A stretch of 64,000 nucleotides of DNA, from positions 12,584,144-12,648,143 of the forward strand of contig CM055114.1 in assembly GCA_029204225.1 (NCBI GenBank), read 5' to 3'. A program made the position numbers and the translations under genes. Below are positions 10,105 through 25,050 of the stretch, in pieces. The notes beneath the pieces were generated by a model. The model searched no databases. It was not told the DNA's origin and saw only the letters and a program-made list of their open reading frames with translations. The DNA comes from Diphasiastrum complanatum (taxonomy: Eukaryota > Streptophyta > Lycopodiopsida > Lycopodiales > Lycopodiaceae). The number at the start of each line of letters is the position of its first letter. The stretch's first letter is position 1.

Positions 10105-13100
10105 CTGTAAGAACCATTTACATCTTGCATCAGAAGTGCCCAGAACATAAGGGGGAAACACTGATGCAAGACTAGTTACATTCATAGCTGATGAAGATGA
10201 ATTAATTACTTTATTTTACTGTTAAAAAAATGAAATAATGATGAGAGTGTGCTGCTTAGCAAGGAATTAGAGAAAAAGGACACCAAATTTGAAAAGCTAC
10301 TTGTTGGCACCATCAATTTGAACTCAAAATCTGGCAAACAAGCCTCCAATCAGAAATATATAGTGCTCATGGCTAGGAGTGTAACCACATACCATGTTGA
10401 GCCAAATGGCAAAGAGCAAGCTCAATATGACGCCGTATAGAAGAAGCCTCGTTATTTGCATTTGCAACAATCCAAGGAAGTGCCCCATCTTCAATAAGAA
10501 GAGATCTCCCTGTTCGGTACCCTGCAATGCGCGCCAAGGTGCAAATTCAGTTGGAAGCCTAAAGTAAATGACGAGGATACTCTACTTGCACCTTAACATG
10601 CCTTTTGCAGAAATAGAAACTTCATGATGCAACTCTAAAATTTGAAAACCTTGATACAGAACTAATAATTGATTAAATAAGGAATACCAATTGAATTATC
10701 CACAACAGCTTAAATGGTATATTGTTAGTCTGTAACCTTTCAACTGAAAACCTCTGCAGATAAGGATCTACTAAATTTCTATGCAGTGACTAGTCCAAGT
10801 ATGAACCCTATATGATTCAAATCTTGTGGGGTTCAAATCGTTGGGCAGTCTACCTTGCTTTATGGAACCTAATAATTCAAATATTTGGTGATTTGAATCT
10901 TCAAGTGGTCTAACAGTTAACTTACTGATGTAAACCCTCATCTTGAACTCCATATCTACTATATTCAGAAATAGTGACGAGTCAGAATATGAAACCTAAT
11001 CGATTCGAATCTTCTAGGATTCGAACATTCAAACAGTTTAGCTTACTTTACAGACACAATCAATTCGAATTTCTGAGATTTAATGCTTATGGCAGTCCGG
11101 AAGCCAATTAATATATGTCAACCTCAATCAATTTGAATCTTCTGGAAACGAGTATCTAATGAATCCATCTGTCACTAAGCATTAATCGATTTACATCTAT
11201 CGGCATACTAAATCACGTATGTACACTGGCCTTGGGACCAGGGAACCCTCAACCATTCGCATCTCTAGAACTCTACATATAAACTCTGAATAGTATACCG
11301 TTATATAGATTAGCCTATCTACACTTACAGATCCTCAAACCGGAAAACCGTAAAATCATGAATTTTTTCCCTTTTTTCTAAGCTTTTATATATATGGGGG
11401 TGGGGGTGGGGTGTGTGTGTGCGTGTTTTTAATATTTAATCAATTTGAATCTATTAGGAACTACGGTTGTAGCATACAAATGCAATGGTTATGGGTTGAC
11501 TACCAGAAGAATTTCTAGCTAATGCCACAGGAGAAATTGCCAAGCAGCAAGTAGTATAATGCATCGACAGACCATAGACCAAATTGAATATAGCTTTGAA
11601 AATTGTCACAAGCTTAGCATCGTCTGAAGGCATGCTCTAGCAGCAAACTCTAGATACCTTGAGCAGCTCCCCTTGACTCGCATTTTGCAAAATTGGCAAT
11701 GCCCCTGGCAACTTGTGCAAGAACATCGGCATGCCTTGATCTCACCATTCCCAAAAGGGCTCTTATTCCACCTTCTTCCCGTAATTTTATCTGCAATTTG
11801 TCTGGATAACCATGAGAGCTGTTAACAGCCACTTATATGCTTCTTGAACTTAATGTCTAGCAAATAAAGAACCAAGTAATATATAGTACAAATAAGATTT
11901 TACACAACATGAGGTTCCATCATCCATGTGTTTTAAGAGCTACAGGATTTTACTGAGGGATTTACTGCAATTGATATGGAAATAAAATATTTACTCAACA
12001 GCATATGTAGTGATTCTTGCAAGAAAAGTTCCTGTACGAGCAAGTTTGACCAATTATTCTCTCAAAAAGATCAACTCCAAAGCACAAATAGTCATTCTTG
12101 CAAAAACAGTGCCGGTATAAGCAATTTTGACCAATATTATCATCTCCTGTAGGTGAAATGTTTTCCAAACACAATGGTATGCAATGTACATCGAAAGAAG
12201 AAATTTTCCAAGCACAATTGTTTGGAATGTACATAATAATAAGTACAAATGAACTTATGTAAAAAATCTTATATTCTTCTCTCCACCTCAGGCTTTAACT
12301 AATCAGCAAAAAATAAACAAAGAAGTGCCTCATCAGCATCAAAACCCTTTTCAAAAAGCGTCTTCATGAATACCCTAGCTCTTAGAGTCTAAAGTACATA
12401 TATGAATACTCAACATCTCTTCTCATATGACTGAAATTTAGGGACAAAGGGACTCATGGGTCAAGTACCATTGCCACAGAGATTTGCAATGGCGCCTGCA
12501 ACCATTCTAAGAGTTTGCGGATCTTCTGCATCATCAGCTGTTCTAGCCAACAACCCGATCCCACCTTGTGCCATAATGAGTTCCTGATTTGTCTCTGTGT
12601 CCAAGAACAATTGCAGTTTTGAGCAGTCAAGAAGAAATTTAAGTGCACATCATAATATCCAATCCCACAAAGCACAGGAAAAGGCAACACAGAATAAGAT
12701 TATCACGCTCATCTGGTTATCGACCTACAACTTGAATGTTATCCAAGACTTGACAACATTATGGTGTGATAGATTGAGCCTAAAAATCAAACCACACTCC
12801 AGATCAACCTTATTCATCTAGAAACCTTTGAGACTCAAGGCCCTAGCATCCACAGCATTGAAAATATTCTACCAGTTTCAGAAGTTACTTAAAAAGAATC
12901 TCTTAGTGGGAACTACCAATTTACAGTGTTTCACTCATTCAACTTGTGTTTCTAGGCTCCTACGGACTACAATGTTCCTTCACATTCTAGCTTGAAGCTG
13001 CCCATTAAGAAACTAAACTAATTACTGTGCATGTCCAAGTTTCAATGAAAAATTTATCAACCCTTTTCAACTTTCATCTCTATCTCAGGCTTCATGTGAC

Positions 13101-15349
13101 ATGCAACATGATTCCATGACCAGATAATGAGTTTGTTATAAACAAAAAAAATATTTCTTGGTTTCTTATAAAGTCTAAGCATGAAATCATAATAAGTTTA
13201 GATAAAGCATTCAGCCAGAAGTAGTAAACTCATAACTTCACATATACTGTACCATTCATAGCCAGATTAGCGATAGCCCCCGCAGCCACACGCCGAATAG
13301 TCTCATCTTCAGAGCTTTGCAGCAAGGTGAGTAATGATCCTAAACCCCCTGCCTCAACAATCTTCTCCTGGTTCACTTCTGCTCAACAATTACATCAAGG
13401 ATTTAGGCAGGAAAAGGTTACATGTAGATAAACCCATTATTGCTGATTGTTTATTGGATTGTAAACTTTGGAAATAACGTACATTGGATGATTCCTAGAG
13501 ATGGAAAGTTACCAAAAGCCAGCCTCTATACACACCTTCGGCTGCAAGATTGGCAACCACCTTCACAGCATGTACTCGCACGTCAACATCCTCAGACTCC
13601 AACAATGACAGAATCTTCTGCAAGCCAACTGAGAAAAAATTGCTTGTTATTTAGCGAGTAAAGCATGTCCTTCAAAGCTAATGCCTAAAATATCAGCACC
13701 AGCTTGTATATTTGAGTAATAGTACACAAATTGAATAACTCACCCTGTTCAAATAGTTTAGCGATTGTAGCGCGTTGACCATTGATCGTATCTTTCATGT
13801 TACTAGGTGTGTGAAGGCTAATGGTGCTATTTGAACCACCTGAGCTTCTGGCAGAACTCCCTTTCCCAATTGTTCTACTTCTCTGCAAAATAGCCTCCTA
13901 GCTGGCAAAATTAATCCACGTGAAGAATACCAGTTTGTGTAACCTAGGCTACACACATTTTAACATATTTAAAAATACGAAGTTCACTTTGTCCTTATGA
14001 TCCAGAGTTGGAAGTCACCTACAAAAGCAAATAACACTCACAAAGTACACTCAGTTTGATAGTTGGAAATGTGCAAAATTAAAGTCATTTTACTAGTGAG
14101 CTTCGTCAGACAGTCTCAATAAGCAGGGCATAGATTGTACCTCCTCTGCATCTACATGTACTTGAAGAAGCTGCTGCTTTAAGCTTTTGATTTCATCCTC
14201 CAACTTCTCCCGCTCTAGAAGCTCTTGTTCAAGCCTCTTTTTCAATACCCAAATTTCCCCAATATCATTTTTCTGTTAAGATTTTCGGAAAAAATTGAAG
14301 GCTGAGTATAATCTACACATCAAATTAGTCAGCTTGAGTGTAACAATTTTTCAGAATCAAGCCTTTTGCTCGTGTAAAGAATCTGATTTTTAATGTAAAA
14401 CTGAATCATTCTATAAACTTTTCATACACATTGTCTATGTCTCAATGCAAAAAAAAGACAAATGTGTCCAATTTACCTCAGTGATTCCATTTGTCAATTT
14501 CTTTTCCTCACGTTTAAAAGCATCAAGTTCCCGCTCAGCTTGCTGTCTCAGTTCACACTCTTTCTCTAGCATCTGTTTTAAGTCACTTAATTCTTCCTTG
14601 TGTATGTTTTCCGGTTCAAGAATCTACAGCAAAAGAATTCAGAATATTTTCAAGATTATTGGTAGACTTATAATGTAATTATCAGCCAAGTCAAAAAACT
14701 CATCAAGGAAAGGCAACCAGAAGCCTTAAAGGTTCCACTAGAGAACTGCAATACCATCAGGAATTGTATCTCTAATAGACAAACAAATCATTCTCTTGCA
14801 ATGATTTTATGCATTCAAGAGAGAAGAATCAGGCAATCAATGTGACAGAGTCTAATTGAGAACTGATGCTTGAAAGACTAAGTACAACAAAGATAATCTG
14901 ATTTTCAGAAGCCTGATAAGACTCTAATAATCATAAAAAAGCAGCAACAGAATTGAAATTTGGGAAGTCAATGAATTGTTCTAACTAGATGAAATATATT
15001 CTATTGCACCTGAGTCAAAATACCACAACCAAATATAGTCGGTATATCACAAAAAACATTGAAACATATTCCATTTGAAGACTTCTCATCTGTTGGATGT
15101 ACAATCTTAAATATTTATGCTTACCTCCTTTGACTGTTGTAGGCAAATATTGGCTTCATGGAGCTCTTTTTCCAATCTTTCTCGTTGGCCACACTCATTT
15201 GCTAATCTTGTTTGTACATCCTTAATTTCTTGCTGGTGCTGTTCAAAAATATCCCTTATCTCTTTTTGATGTTTCTCATTTTCAGCATAAATCTGCTTCT
15301 GAAAGGTAATAATTAAATACCATATTAGTGAAAACAAACTCCAACACTC

Positions 15350-15403
<54 letters not shown>

Positions 15404-18400
15404 TGCCGCCTCCATCGCCTCCTCCCCCTCGTGCCATGGTGAAGACAAGGGGGAGCCCACGCTCCCCCTCTCCTCCCTCCTCTCCCTCCATCGCAGCTCC
15501 TATCCTAGCCCCCAGCTCTCCCTCTCCCCTTACTGCTCCTATCCATGTTACGCCCTATTTGGCCATCACACCTGCTGTAGCTCCGTCCATCGAACCTGCT
15601 GCAGCTCCTATCGATCCTACAACACCTCAGGAGTTGTCCCTGATCCCTGTGTCTGAGTGGAAGGCCAAGAGTGGCAAACGAGGCATTGAAACTGAGCTAA
15701 TGACCTCTCACCAAGCACAAGAAAAAATCTGGTAGGATGCCATTGAAGAGCCCAAACCCATGCATGACGTGCCACAGTACTTTAAGGACTATGAGATGGT
15801 AGTGGTCATGCCCAAAGCAAAGAGAGAATTAACAGAAGATACCTCCCTATAGTTATGAAGGTCCTGCCCACACCAAAGAGCTAGATCTAGCCGAAGAGGG
15901 AGAGGAGAGTCGCGTAGTGCTTGTAGGAGAAGACGTTGAAGGAAGCAAGCTACAAGATCTAAAAGCTCTTCTTCGCATGTATCGTGATTATCTAACGTGG
16001 AATTCCGCTGAGCTAAAAGGCATATCACCGGATGTAGTGGTTCATACCATTCCTCTGGTTGATGGAGCGAAACCTGGAATAAGTAGGCCATATCGGTCTA
16101 ACCCGCATTTACGCCCAACTAATTTAGGAGTTAACCAAGCTTCTAGATGTGGGATTCATCTACAAGATGGAACACACGGACTGGGTATCGCCAATCGTGG
16201 TGGTGCCTAAGAAAAACGATAAACTTAGAATCTGTGTGGACTACAAGAAGCTTAATGCAGTGACCAATAAGGACCATTTTCGCTTATCTTTTACGGAAAA
16301 TGTGTTAGAAAGGATAGCCAGAGCTAAAGCCTGTAGTTTCTTAGATGGGATTAGTGGCTATAATCAAGTGCAAATTGCCCCAAAAGATCAGCACAAGACT
16401 GCATTCTCCAAAGAGTGGGGAATGTATGCCTATAAGGTGATGCCATTTGGATTGTGCAATGCTCCTAGCACCTTCCAACGAGTGATTAGCTATGCTTTCA
16501 AGGATTTCTTATAGAAATTTCTTGAAATATTTATGGACGAGGTGTTCATATAGTGTCGATTATTCGGCATACTCTAAACCCGGCCAAATGCAAATTGTTG
16601 GTCACGCACGGCTTAGTGCTAGGCCATATCGTTTCGAGGCATGGTATTGCTACCGATGTTGACAAAATCCGCATAATACTTGCTTTGCCGAAACCTAGAA
16701 CTGTACGCGAAGTATACATCTTTATGGGGCACTGCAACTCTTACGGAAGTTTGTCTTGAATTTCGCCAACCTGGCCCGTTTGATCTACCAAATGACCATC
16801 CAACTCAAATGGACAGCTGAAGCTACTGAGGCATTTCACAAACTCCAATCCTACGTCCCCCGACTTAGACAATAGAATTTCATGTCCACACAGACGCTTC
16901 TAAATATGCCATAAGGAGTGTTCTGACACAGGCAGGGGTGTATAAAAAAGATTGTCCGATCTATTTCACCAGTAGGCAATTGATTTCCGCGGAGATGAAC
17001 TATACGACCACCGAGTGAAAAGCGCTAACGATGATATATAGCGTAAAGAAACTCCGGCATTACCTCCTAGCCAATCCTTTCGTCTTCTTCGTAGATTGTC
17101 AAGCCATACTGTATCTGGTTAATAGACCATGCACTACGGACGTATCACTAGCTGGCTGCTGCTTCTCCAAGAGTTCAACTTTAAAATCATCATTTGCAAG
17201 GGCAAACAACACTATCTAGGGGATCACCTCTCACGGATACACAACGTAGGTGAGAGCAGAGGGGTAGATGACGAACTACCTAATGCCATACTATTCCACG
17301 TCGATGTCGTCCCTGAGTGGACATGGACAGCCAACATAGTTGGATATCTTATGTCAGGTCATCCTCCCCTAGAAATGAACACAGTGAAGCGACGCAGGTT
17401 GATCATTAAATCTGCTCCCTAATACCTATACATTGATAGCAGGACAACTATATCCATGTGTAATGATGGAATCATACACCGATGGGTCCTAACGCATGAA
17501 GTGTCCCAGGTAGTGAGTATCACCCACGAAGGAATAGGCGGAGGCCATTTCGCTGCTGAAGCTACCAACAAAAAAGTGCTGCAACATGAGCTATGGTGGC
17601 CCACAATGTTCAAGGATATTCATTATCAGGTTAAGAGGTGTGATGTGTGCCAAAGGTTCAACAAAACCCAAGAGAAGGATAGAATGCCGTTATGACCTAT
17701 CTTGGTTGAGATGCCATTTGAGAAATGGAACATTGACTATGTCGGCCCTATTCGCCTGGCTGCGCACGATTCCCAAGCCCGCTATATCATCATAGCCACG
17801 GATTATCTAACCAAATGGGTCGAAGCCAAGGGGGTGAGAAAAGCAAATGCTAACTCCACTGCCAAATTCCTGTACGAAAACATCCTTGTTTGTTTTGGTT
17901 GCCCATTCGAACTCGTGAGTGATCGCGGAACTCACTTCTGAAATGAAACCATCACTCACCTATCTGCAACGGACTAGGAGAATCGTAGAACAATATCCTC
18001 TTTAGTATTATTACGAAAATGGTAGAGGCCACAAGCTCAGAATTTCATGCAGCACTATGGGCTTTCAGGACCACCTTCAAGGTAAGCACTGGACAAACGT
18101 CGTTTCAAATGGTGTATGGTCAAGGAGCCGTAATGCCCGTTGAGTTCGTTGTTCCATGTTTGAGAGTTGCCATTGCCGAGCGCCTAAGTACAGAGGAATC
18201 CACCCAACGGAGACTCCAGAATCTCCTCCAGCTCCATGAGACTCACTTCCTAGCCCTCCATGCATTAGCCGTAGAGAAGCAACGGAGAAAAGTCTGGCAC
18301 GATTGTAACATCAAGGCCAAGGATCTCGTCAAAAGAGATTTGGCACTTTTGTATAAAGCCAAGGCACATAAGGGAAAGCTCAAATTTCTAGGAGAAGGAC

Positions 18401-19978
18401 CATACAAGGTAGTAGAGATCCGACCCAATAACGCAATCATACTCAACACCCTGCAAGGGCAATTATTCAATACACCCATAAATGGTAGCAGGTTACATCA
18501 CTACTACCCAGCCGATGTTCAGCTTAGGGATGAGCCTCATGCACCATCCTCATCGTCTACCTTCTTGAAAAGAACCATCCGAACCATGGTAAGCTAGACT
18601 AGGTAGGTGCAGACAGAAATAGCCTACTTTTCCTTCAATTGTTTGGTAATTATTCTAAATTAGTTCAGATAGCAAGGGATTAGGACCAACTTTAGTAAGT
18701 TAGGAGTTAGTCAGTGACGTAGGTCAGTTAGAATCCAGGCCCTAGGGTCAACTAGATTAGGCATAGATTAAGTCCTCGGTGTTTTAGATTAAATAGATTA
18801 AAATGGCTAAAATAGCTTCAAGCTAGTCTCGTTAGGAATAGATAGCTTAGCTAGACCAGTTAGTAGTAGATCGAGTAGCATTAGCTCAGCTAAATTAATC
18901 CTAGGGCAATTAGATCTGTCTTAGCCTAATTAGATAGATTAGACTTAGATTGTTCGGTACATAGCGATTAGCTAGATCCAGTTAGGTCATCCGTAACTTA
19001 GATATTAATCCCTGTTAACTAATTAACCGTAGACTTAGCCGATCAACTTAAATAGCTATGATCCCATTAGCGTAATTAGCAATGACTTAGCATAATAGCA
19101 AGATAGGTCGATGTTAAATCTACTTTTCTCAATGGAATGCTGGATGAGGAGGTGTACTTGGTACGCCATCAAGGATAGGTTGATCATGAAAAAGAACACT
19201 TGGTGTGCAAGCTCAACAAAGCGTTCTATGGATTGAAGCAAGCACCACGAGCATGGTACTCTTGCATCGATGAACACTTTAAACGCAAGGAATCAGTAGA
19301 TTAGCTAGTGTTGGGAAATTAGTTCTTAGTCGACTAGGAGCGTAGCATACTTAGGATAGATAGGTTAGAAACTGTACCATAGTACTGCTTGTACGAACAA
19401 CCAACTTCTATAGATACTTCCCACCCGATATACATTTTCCCATCCAGACATGTCCCCTTCCCTTGTAAAAATACCCCCAAAATGCCCCTTCAAGAGAGCT
19501 ATGCTACTATTTATAGATGTCAGTGAAGTTGCCCAAAATGAACCTCTCTTATAGGTGCATACTTGACCTTCCTGTCCTGAAAAATCTCAGCCTGAGTCAA
19601 GATAGACTAGACTTTTGAAAAAACTGCCTTTTTTAGCGAATGACGGAAGTCTCTGATTAGAAAATCTCTCAGGTCTGGCAATCAATTGAAAAACGGACTG
19701 TGCACACAGTAGTTACTGACCATTTGGCATACATGGAACCAATTTCCAAAAATAACAATAGGCGATTAATCAGCCATGCCTATAAATACGCGATAAATCC
19801 CAATTTATTTGCTCGCACTTTACTCACATAATTACTCGCGCTCCTTATTTTTCGCCAATCTTGCTCATTTTTCGCCATTATTACTCACCAGCTTCCCAAC
19901 ACACGCTTACCATCATTCCTCAACATATAATAACTCGCCATATTTCTCGCCCTACTACTCGCACATCCCAATTACTAG

Positions 19979-20029
<51 letters not shown>

Positions 20030-23000
20030 CCAGCGATGGCGCCCTAGCCCCTAGCTCCACTCGCCCGCTGCCAGCCACATGTCTGCTGCCAGCCCACCCT
20101 AGCTCCACCCATTTGTCCGCTAGCCACTCGCCCGCTGCCATCTGTCCACCTGCCACCTGTTCGCTGCCAGCCAGCCCTGTCCGCTGCCCCTGCCACGTGC
20201 TGCCCTGCCTGCTGTACCTGCTCACTGTCTGAGTCCTGACCCATGGCACCTCCTAAACGCACCCGTTCCCTATCTGCCACGCAAGCAGTTGCCTGCGTGG
20301 CAGAACCTCCTGCCACGCAGGCAGTGCCGCCTGCGTGCGTGGCAGATACTGCTGATACGCAGGCAGTACTCGCCTGCGTACCAGCCTCCGTCTCTGTCCA
20401 GCTTCCTCCTCATCTTCTTCCCCTTCCTCTTTTTCTTCCCCCTCCACAGACCCAGCTCCTACTCCCCTTCGAGCCAACCCTCCTGCTGGGATCCTACATT
20501 TTCCTAAACCCCCTACTGCCCCACCCATCCTTTATACCCCATCCAAAGCAACCGAACTATTCTCTCCTTTCCAAGAAGATCAGTTCCGAAGTGATTTCCA
20601 GGTCATGAAGATGGAGCTGTCCCAGCTTAAGGAGACCGTTGCAACGCTAATCACCAAAAAGAATGACATGCAGGCCAGAATTTTGCAATTGGAAAAAGCA
20701 ATGGGCGACAAACAGGCTTCATCCTCCGAATCCACCACTACTATGATCAAAGCACTAGAGCAGAAGATTGAACAGCAGAAGGAAGAAGCTCTCTCTTGGG
20801 CGTCGGTATTGAAGAAAGGCACTAAACCTAGTGCTCCCATTACCTCGGTAATTTCAGCCACAATCCAGGAAGAGAAATCTAGAGAGCAAAAGGCACTTAA
20901 TATCAGAATCAGAGGGATCCCAGACTCGCAAGACACCACAGCCGAAGCCACACGTTTTTTGGACACCACACTAGGACACCGAACGTAGGGATTGGACACG
21001 GCATGGAGGACCTCCAGAGATACCGCCACTCTGGTTATCCGCTTCACCTCATTGGCTACTAGACGGGATGCTCTGCGATGCAGAGCTAAGCTCCGCGGCA
21101 CCACTATTTTCATGGACGACGACCTTACGTACATCTAGGTGGAGGAGAGACGAAAGGCCTTCCAGGAGGCCAGAGAGTCAGGTAAGAGAGTCATATATAG
21201 AGATGGACGAGTGCGTCTTCTTGATAGCACTCTCACGGGACCTTCTCATTAGAAATTTGGGGTTCCCGGGGTTGGGAGCACCCCAGGGCCCCATCCACAC
21301 CACCTTCGGATTGGAGTGTGGAACTGTGCTGGCATACATTCATCTTCTTCTGCAGGGGACCTGGTTGACTTTATTACTGGCCGAGATATATTATTCTTTA
21401 TGGAGACACACGAGAGCCCAGAGCGTGGACTTCCTTCTTTTCCTGGATACAGAGGGGACTCAGTATTCCGACAAGAGACTAGATCTGCCAGTGGCCGGGG
21501 TTCAGGAGGGGTCGCATGTTTATACAAAGAGTCTCTCCACTCGAGTCTGGACTTCATCCGACATGACGAGCAGGCCCGCTATATATGGACTCGCATTGTG
21601 GGTCAGGATATTGGTTTGGCCAAAGATCTTTTTATGGAAACATGTTACTTTCCACCAGAGTCTTCGTCTTTTGCGGAGGGTATTGGATCTCCGTGTCAGG
21701 ACCTCTCACCAGATATTATCAGATTCTCAGAGCGGGGGCAAATTCTCCTCATTGGGGATTTTAATGCCCGGACATCTTCGTGACAGACAGAGGTTTTTGA
21801 CACCACAGATCAGCTTCGTGTTTGTGCCCTTGACGGTGATATACTGGGAGTTACCAGAACTTCCGCGGACAGTTTGGGACCTACTACTCCATATGGTGAG
21901 TACTTACTGCAGTTTGGAGAGGCACATGAGCTAGCCATTTATAATGGCTTACCCTGCTGGCCACATTTAGACAGTTATACATGCCATCCCCACAGTGGAG
22001 GACATAGTGTCGTTGACTATCTCATGGGGTCACCATCCTCTATACCCATCATCTATGATTTTCGTGTCTCCCCCACCACCCTTTCTAATCATTCCTTCCT
22101 CTACTTCAATATCGGTCACTTTCCCCCCACTCACCCACCCCCATTACCCATGCTTGCCCGATCACCCGGATACACATTTGACCCCACTTACATGCCACTA
22201 AACCAACAGTCCTTGGCTTCGCTCGTACATTCCTTCCCTCATGATAGTCCAGTCGACATCCAGGTTGCTTTTCTCACCACCTCTCTCCACACTGCCGCTT
22301 CACTAACTTTCCCTACAAAATCCCATCCCAGTAACACTCGACGCAAACCTCGCCCATTGCACCCTCCATGGTACGATACTGAGTGTCGTTCTCTTCATCA
22401 GTCAATAACCTATTCACGTAGCCATGCTCCACATTTACTTCGATCGTCCCGCCGCTCTTACCATCATCATGTTCTCCGTCGTAAAAAGCGTGCCTATGAT
22501 AATTCTGAAGGGAAACGTCTGGTTGACCTTCTTTTCAATTCCTTTACGGGCGCTTTTTGGCGTGAGTTCATTCCCCGCTCTCCACCACCGCTCTTGGAAG
22601 ACCTCCGCATTTGGACTGCTTATGCCACTAGCTTGTATATCATCCCCACCAACTCACCTATCTCTATATCTCCATGACCATCTGAGTTCTCCTTCTCCAC
22701 ATCTGATATGGTCCTTGCAGCCATTAAGAATATTAAGTCCCATAAAGCCAGAGATATTGAAGACCTCGAGTCTGAACTCCTTTCCCATGCGTCTGACTTA
22801 CTCGCCCCCACCATAGCCACTCTTCTTAATTCCGCAGTTGTTTCCGGTTTCCCATCGTCCTGGTGCACTAACATTATCCACCCCATCCATAAGAATGGTG
22901 ACCCCATGGTTCCGAGTAATTACCACACTATCATGATTGGGCATGTCTTGGCAAAGCTATATGGTACTATACTTCAGTCTGTTGTGAGTTCAGAGGCGGA

Positions 23001-25050
23001 GACTAGGAGACTACATGCTATGGGTCAGGCAGGTTTTCGGGCCCATTACTCTACTACAGATCACATCTTCACATTACGGGCCTTGATTGAGGAGGCTAAG
23101 CACAGGAAAGAGAGGGTTTATTGTTGTTTTGTGGACTTCAGGAAAGCCTTTGATTCCGTTCCTTGCTCATTGCTCATTCAGAGACTCCGAGACCTTGGCT
23201 TCTCCACTGACATCATTCTTGCTGTGATGGCACTTTATGAGCGCGTCCTAGGATGTTTTTGGTAGAGCAGTGGCATATCTGATCATATTTGGAGCACTAT
23301 TGGGGTGAAGCAGGGTTGCTCCCCCTCACCGGTCCTCTTTGGCTTGTACATTGATGATGTTGGAGCGAGTCATTACACAGTGTGGTGGTACCGGTTGCAG
23401 GCTCGGGGACATCTTGATTGCTATCCTTCTTTATGTCGATGACGTGGTATTGGTCTCACCGACCAGAGAGGGTCTACAGAGACAGTTGGATTGCTTACAT
23501 GCATTTTGCACCAGATGGGGCCTAGGGGTGAACATTGGGAAGACCAAGGTTATGGTCTTCAACACTTCTCGAGCATTCATGCAGCGACAGGAGTTTACTT
23601 TTGATGGACAGGTTCTAGAGGTGGTCCTTTCTTATACATACCTGGGGATCCTTTTCTCGGGTCCTACTTTTAGTACAAGACAGGCCGCTACCACTCGGTT
23701 GGGGAAGGGGCATGCCTCCCTTGTTCAGCTAGAGCGATTCTGTTTCCATAAGTCCATCCAAGATGCTCGCAATAAGTGCCGCCTCTTTGATACCATTGTC
23801 ACCCCCACGGCTCTATATGCGGCAGAGGCATGGTGCACAGGCCTCCCCTCTTCACACTGGGCCAGCCTTTCACGATTACAGACCTCCATGCTAGCTCGGT
23901 TGATTCGAGCGAAGCCTTCTGTCCCACATGAGATTCTTTTGGCCGAGTTTGTAGTTCCACCTATACAGATCGAGGCAGCTCTTCAGCTCATTATCTATAT
24001 TCAGAGGATACAGGCACTGCCAGAGATAGACAGACGATACATACAGATTGCACTTTCATCCTCACAGGGCCTTCATGATTAGGGCTATAGACTATCATGG
24101 TTCTCTCAGGCACCTCCTACTTGAGTCATTTGTTATCTCCATCACTGCGCTTCTCTCGAGTACCCATCAATATATCAGACGATTTCTCTATTGAGCATAC
24201 CTAGAGCGGACTTGGAGCAGCCAGTTAGGAGTTAAGCCAGATTTCTACCGGACCTACTTTTTGGAGCTGGATGTATCAGGGACCCCAATCATGCCACGAT
24301 ACTTGGATTCAGGGCTATCACATTGCCTCAGATTCACACTGGAACAACTCAGGGTGTCTTCTCACCAGCTAGCTATTGAGATGGGGAGGTTCCATGGTAT
24401 TCCCAGAGTGGAGCAGATTTGCCAGTTGTGCTCCCTCGGTGAGGTGGAGTGCCCGGTATATTATGAGATCGGAGGGAGATATCACTGCTTGTTTCAAGAC
24501 ATACCTACCACTCTACGTTCTCTCATAGCCTATGAAGACCCACGGTGTGTCGCACTGATGGTACGCGAGATGTTCATATTGCGGAGAGATCTACACGGGA
24601 CATCCCAGCACATTACATCTCAGTCATTGATCACTTTATTCTTTACTAGACGGAGATCACGTGACTCAGTACCCGAGGATGATGACTACTACGACGACGA
24701 GGATGACAGTCGCCTACATGCCCACAGAGATCAGAGACGGTGTACTACCCATATTGCCAGGATAGCCATACCTCATATACAGAGACATACTACACACGCT
24801 CATGCTCATAGACGACAGCGCTTTCTCATGTTGCGGCTCGCATTACATCTTTCTACAGCACCAGCACAGACTTGACATCTTGATTACATATGATTACTTG
24901 TTTATTTAGTTGATACTAGCTGTTTTCTTTATTTCAGTTTTGGAGACGTTCTATGCGCTCTCATGGTTACTACACACTTGACATGTACCTCATTAGTCTT
25001 ATATGCCTTTTGGCATGGAAAAGACATTAATAAAGCTTTCTTTCTTTCTT

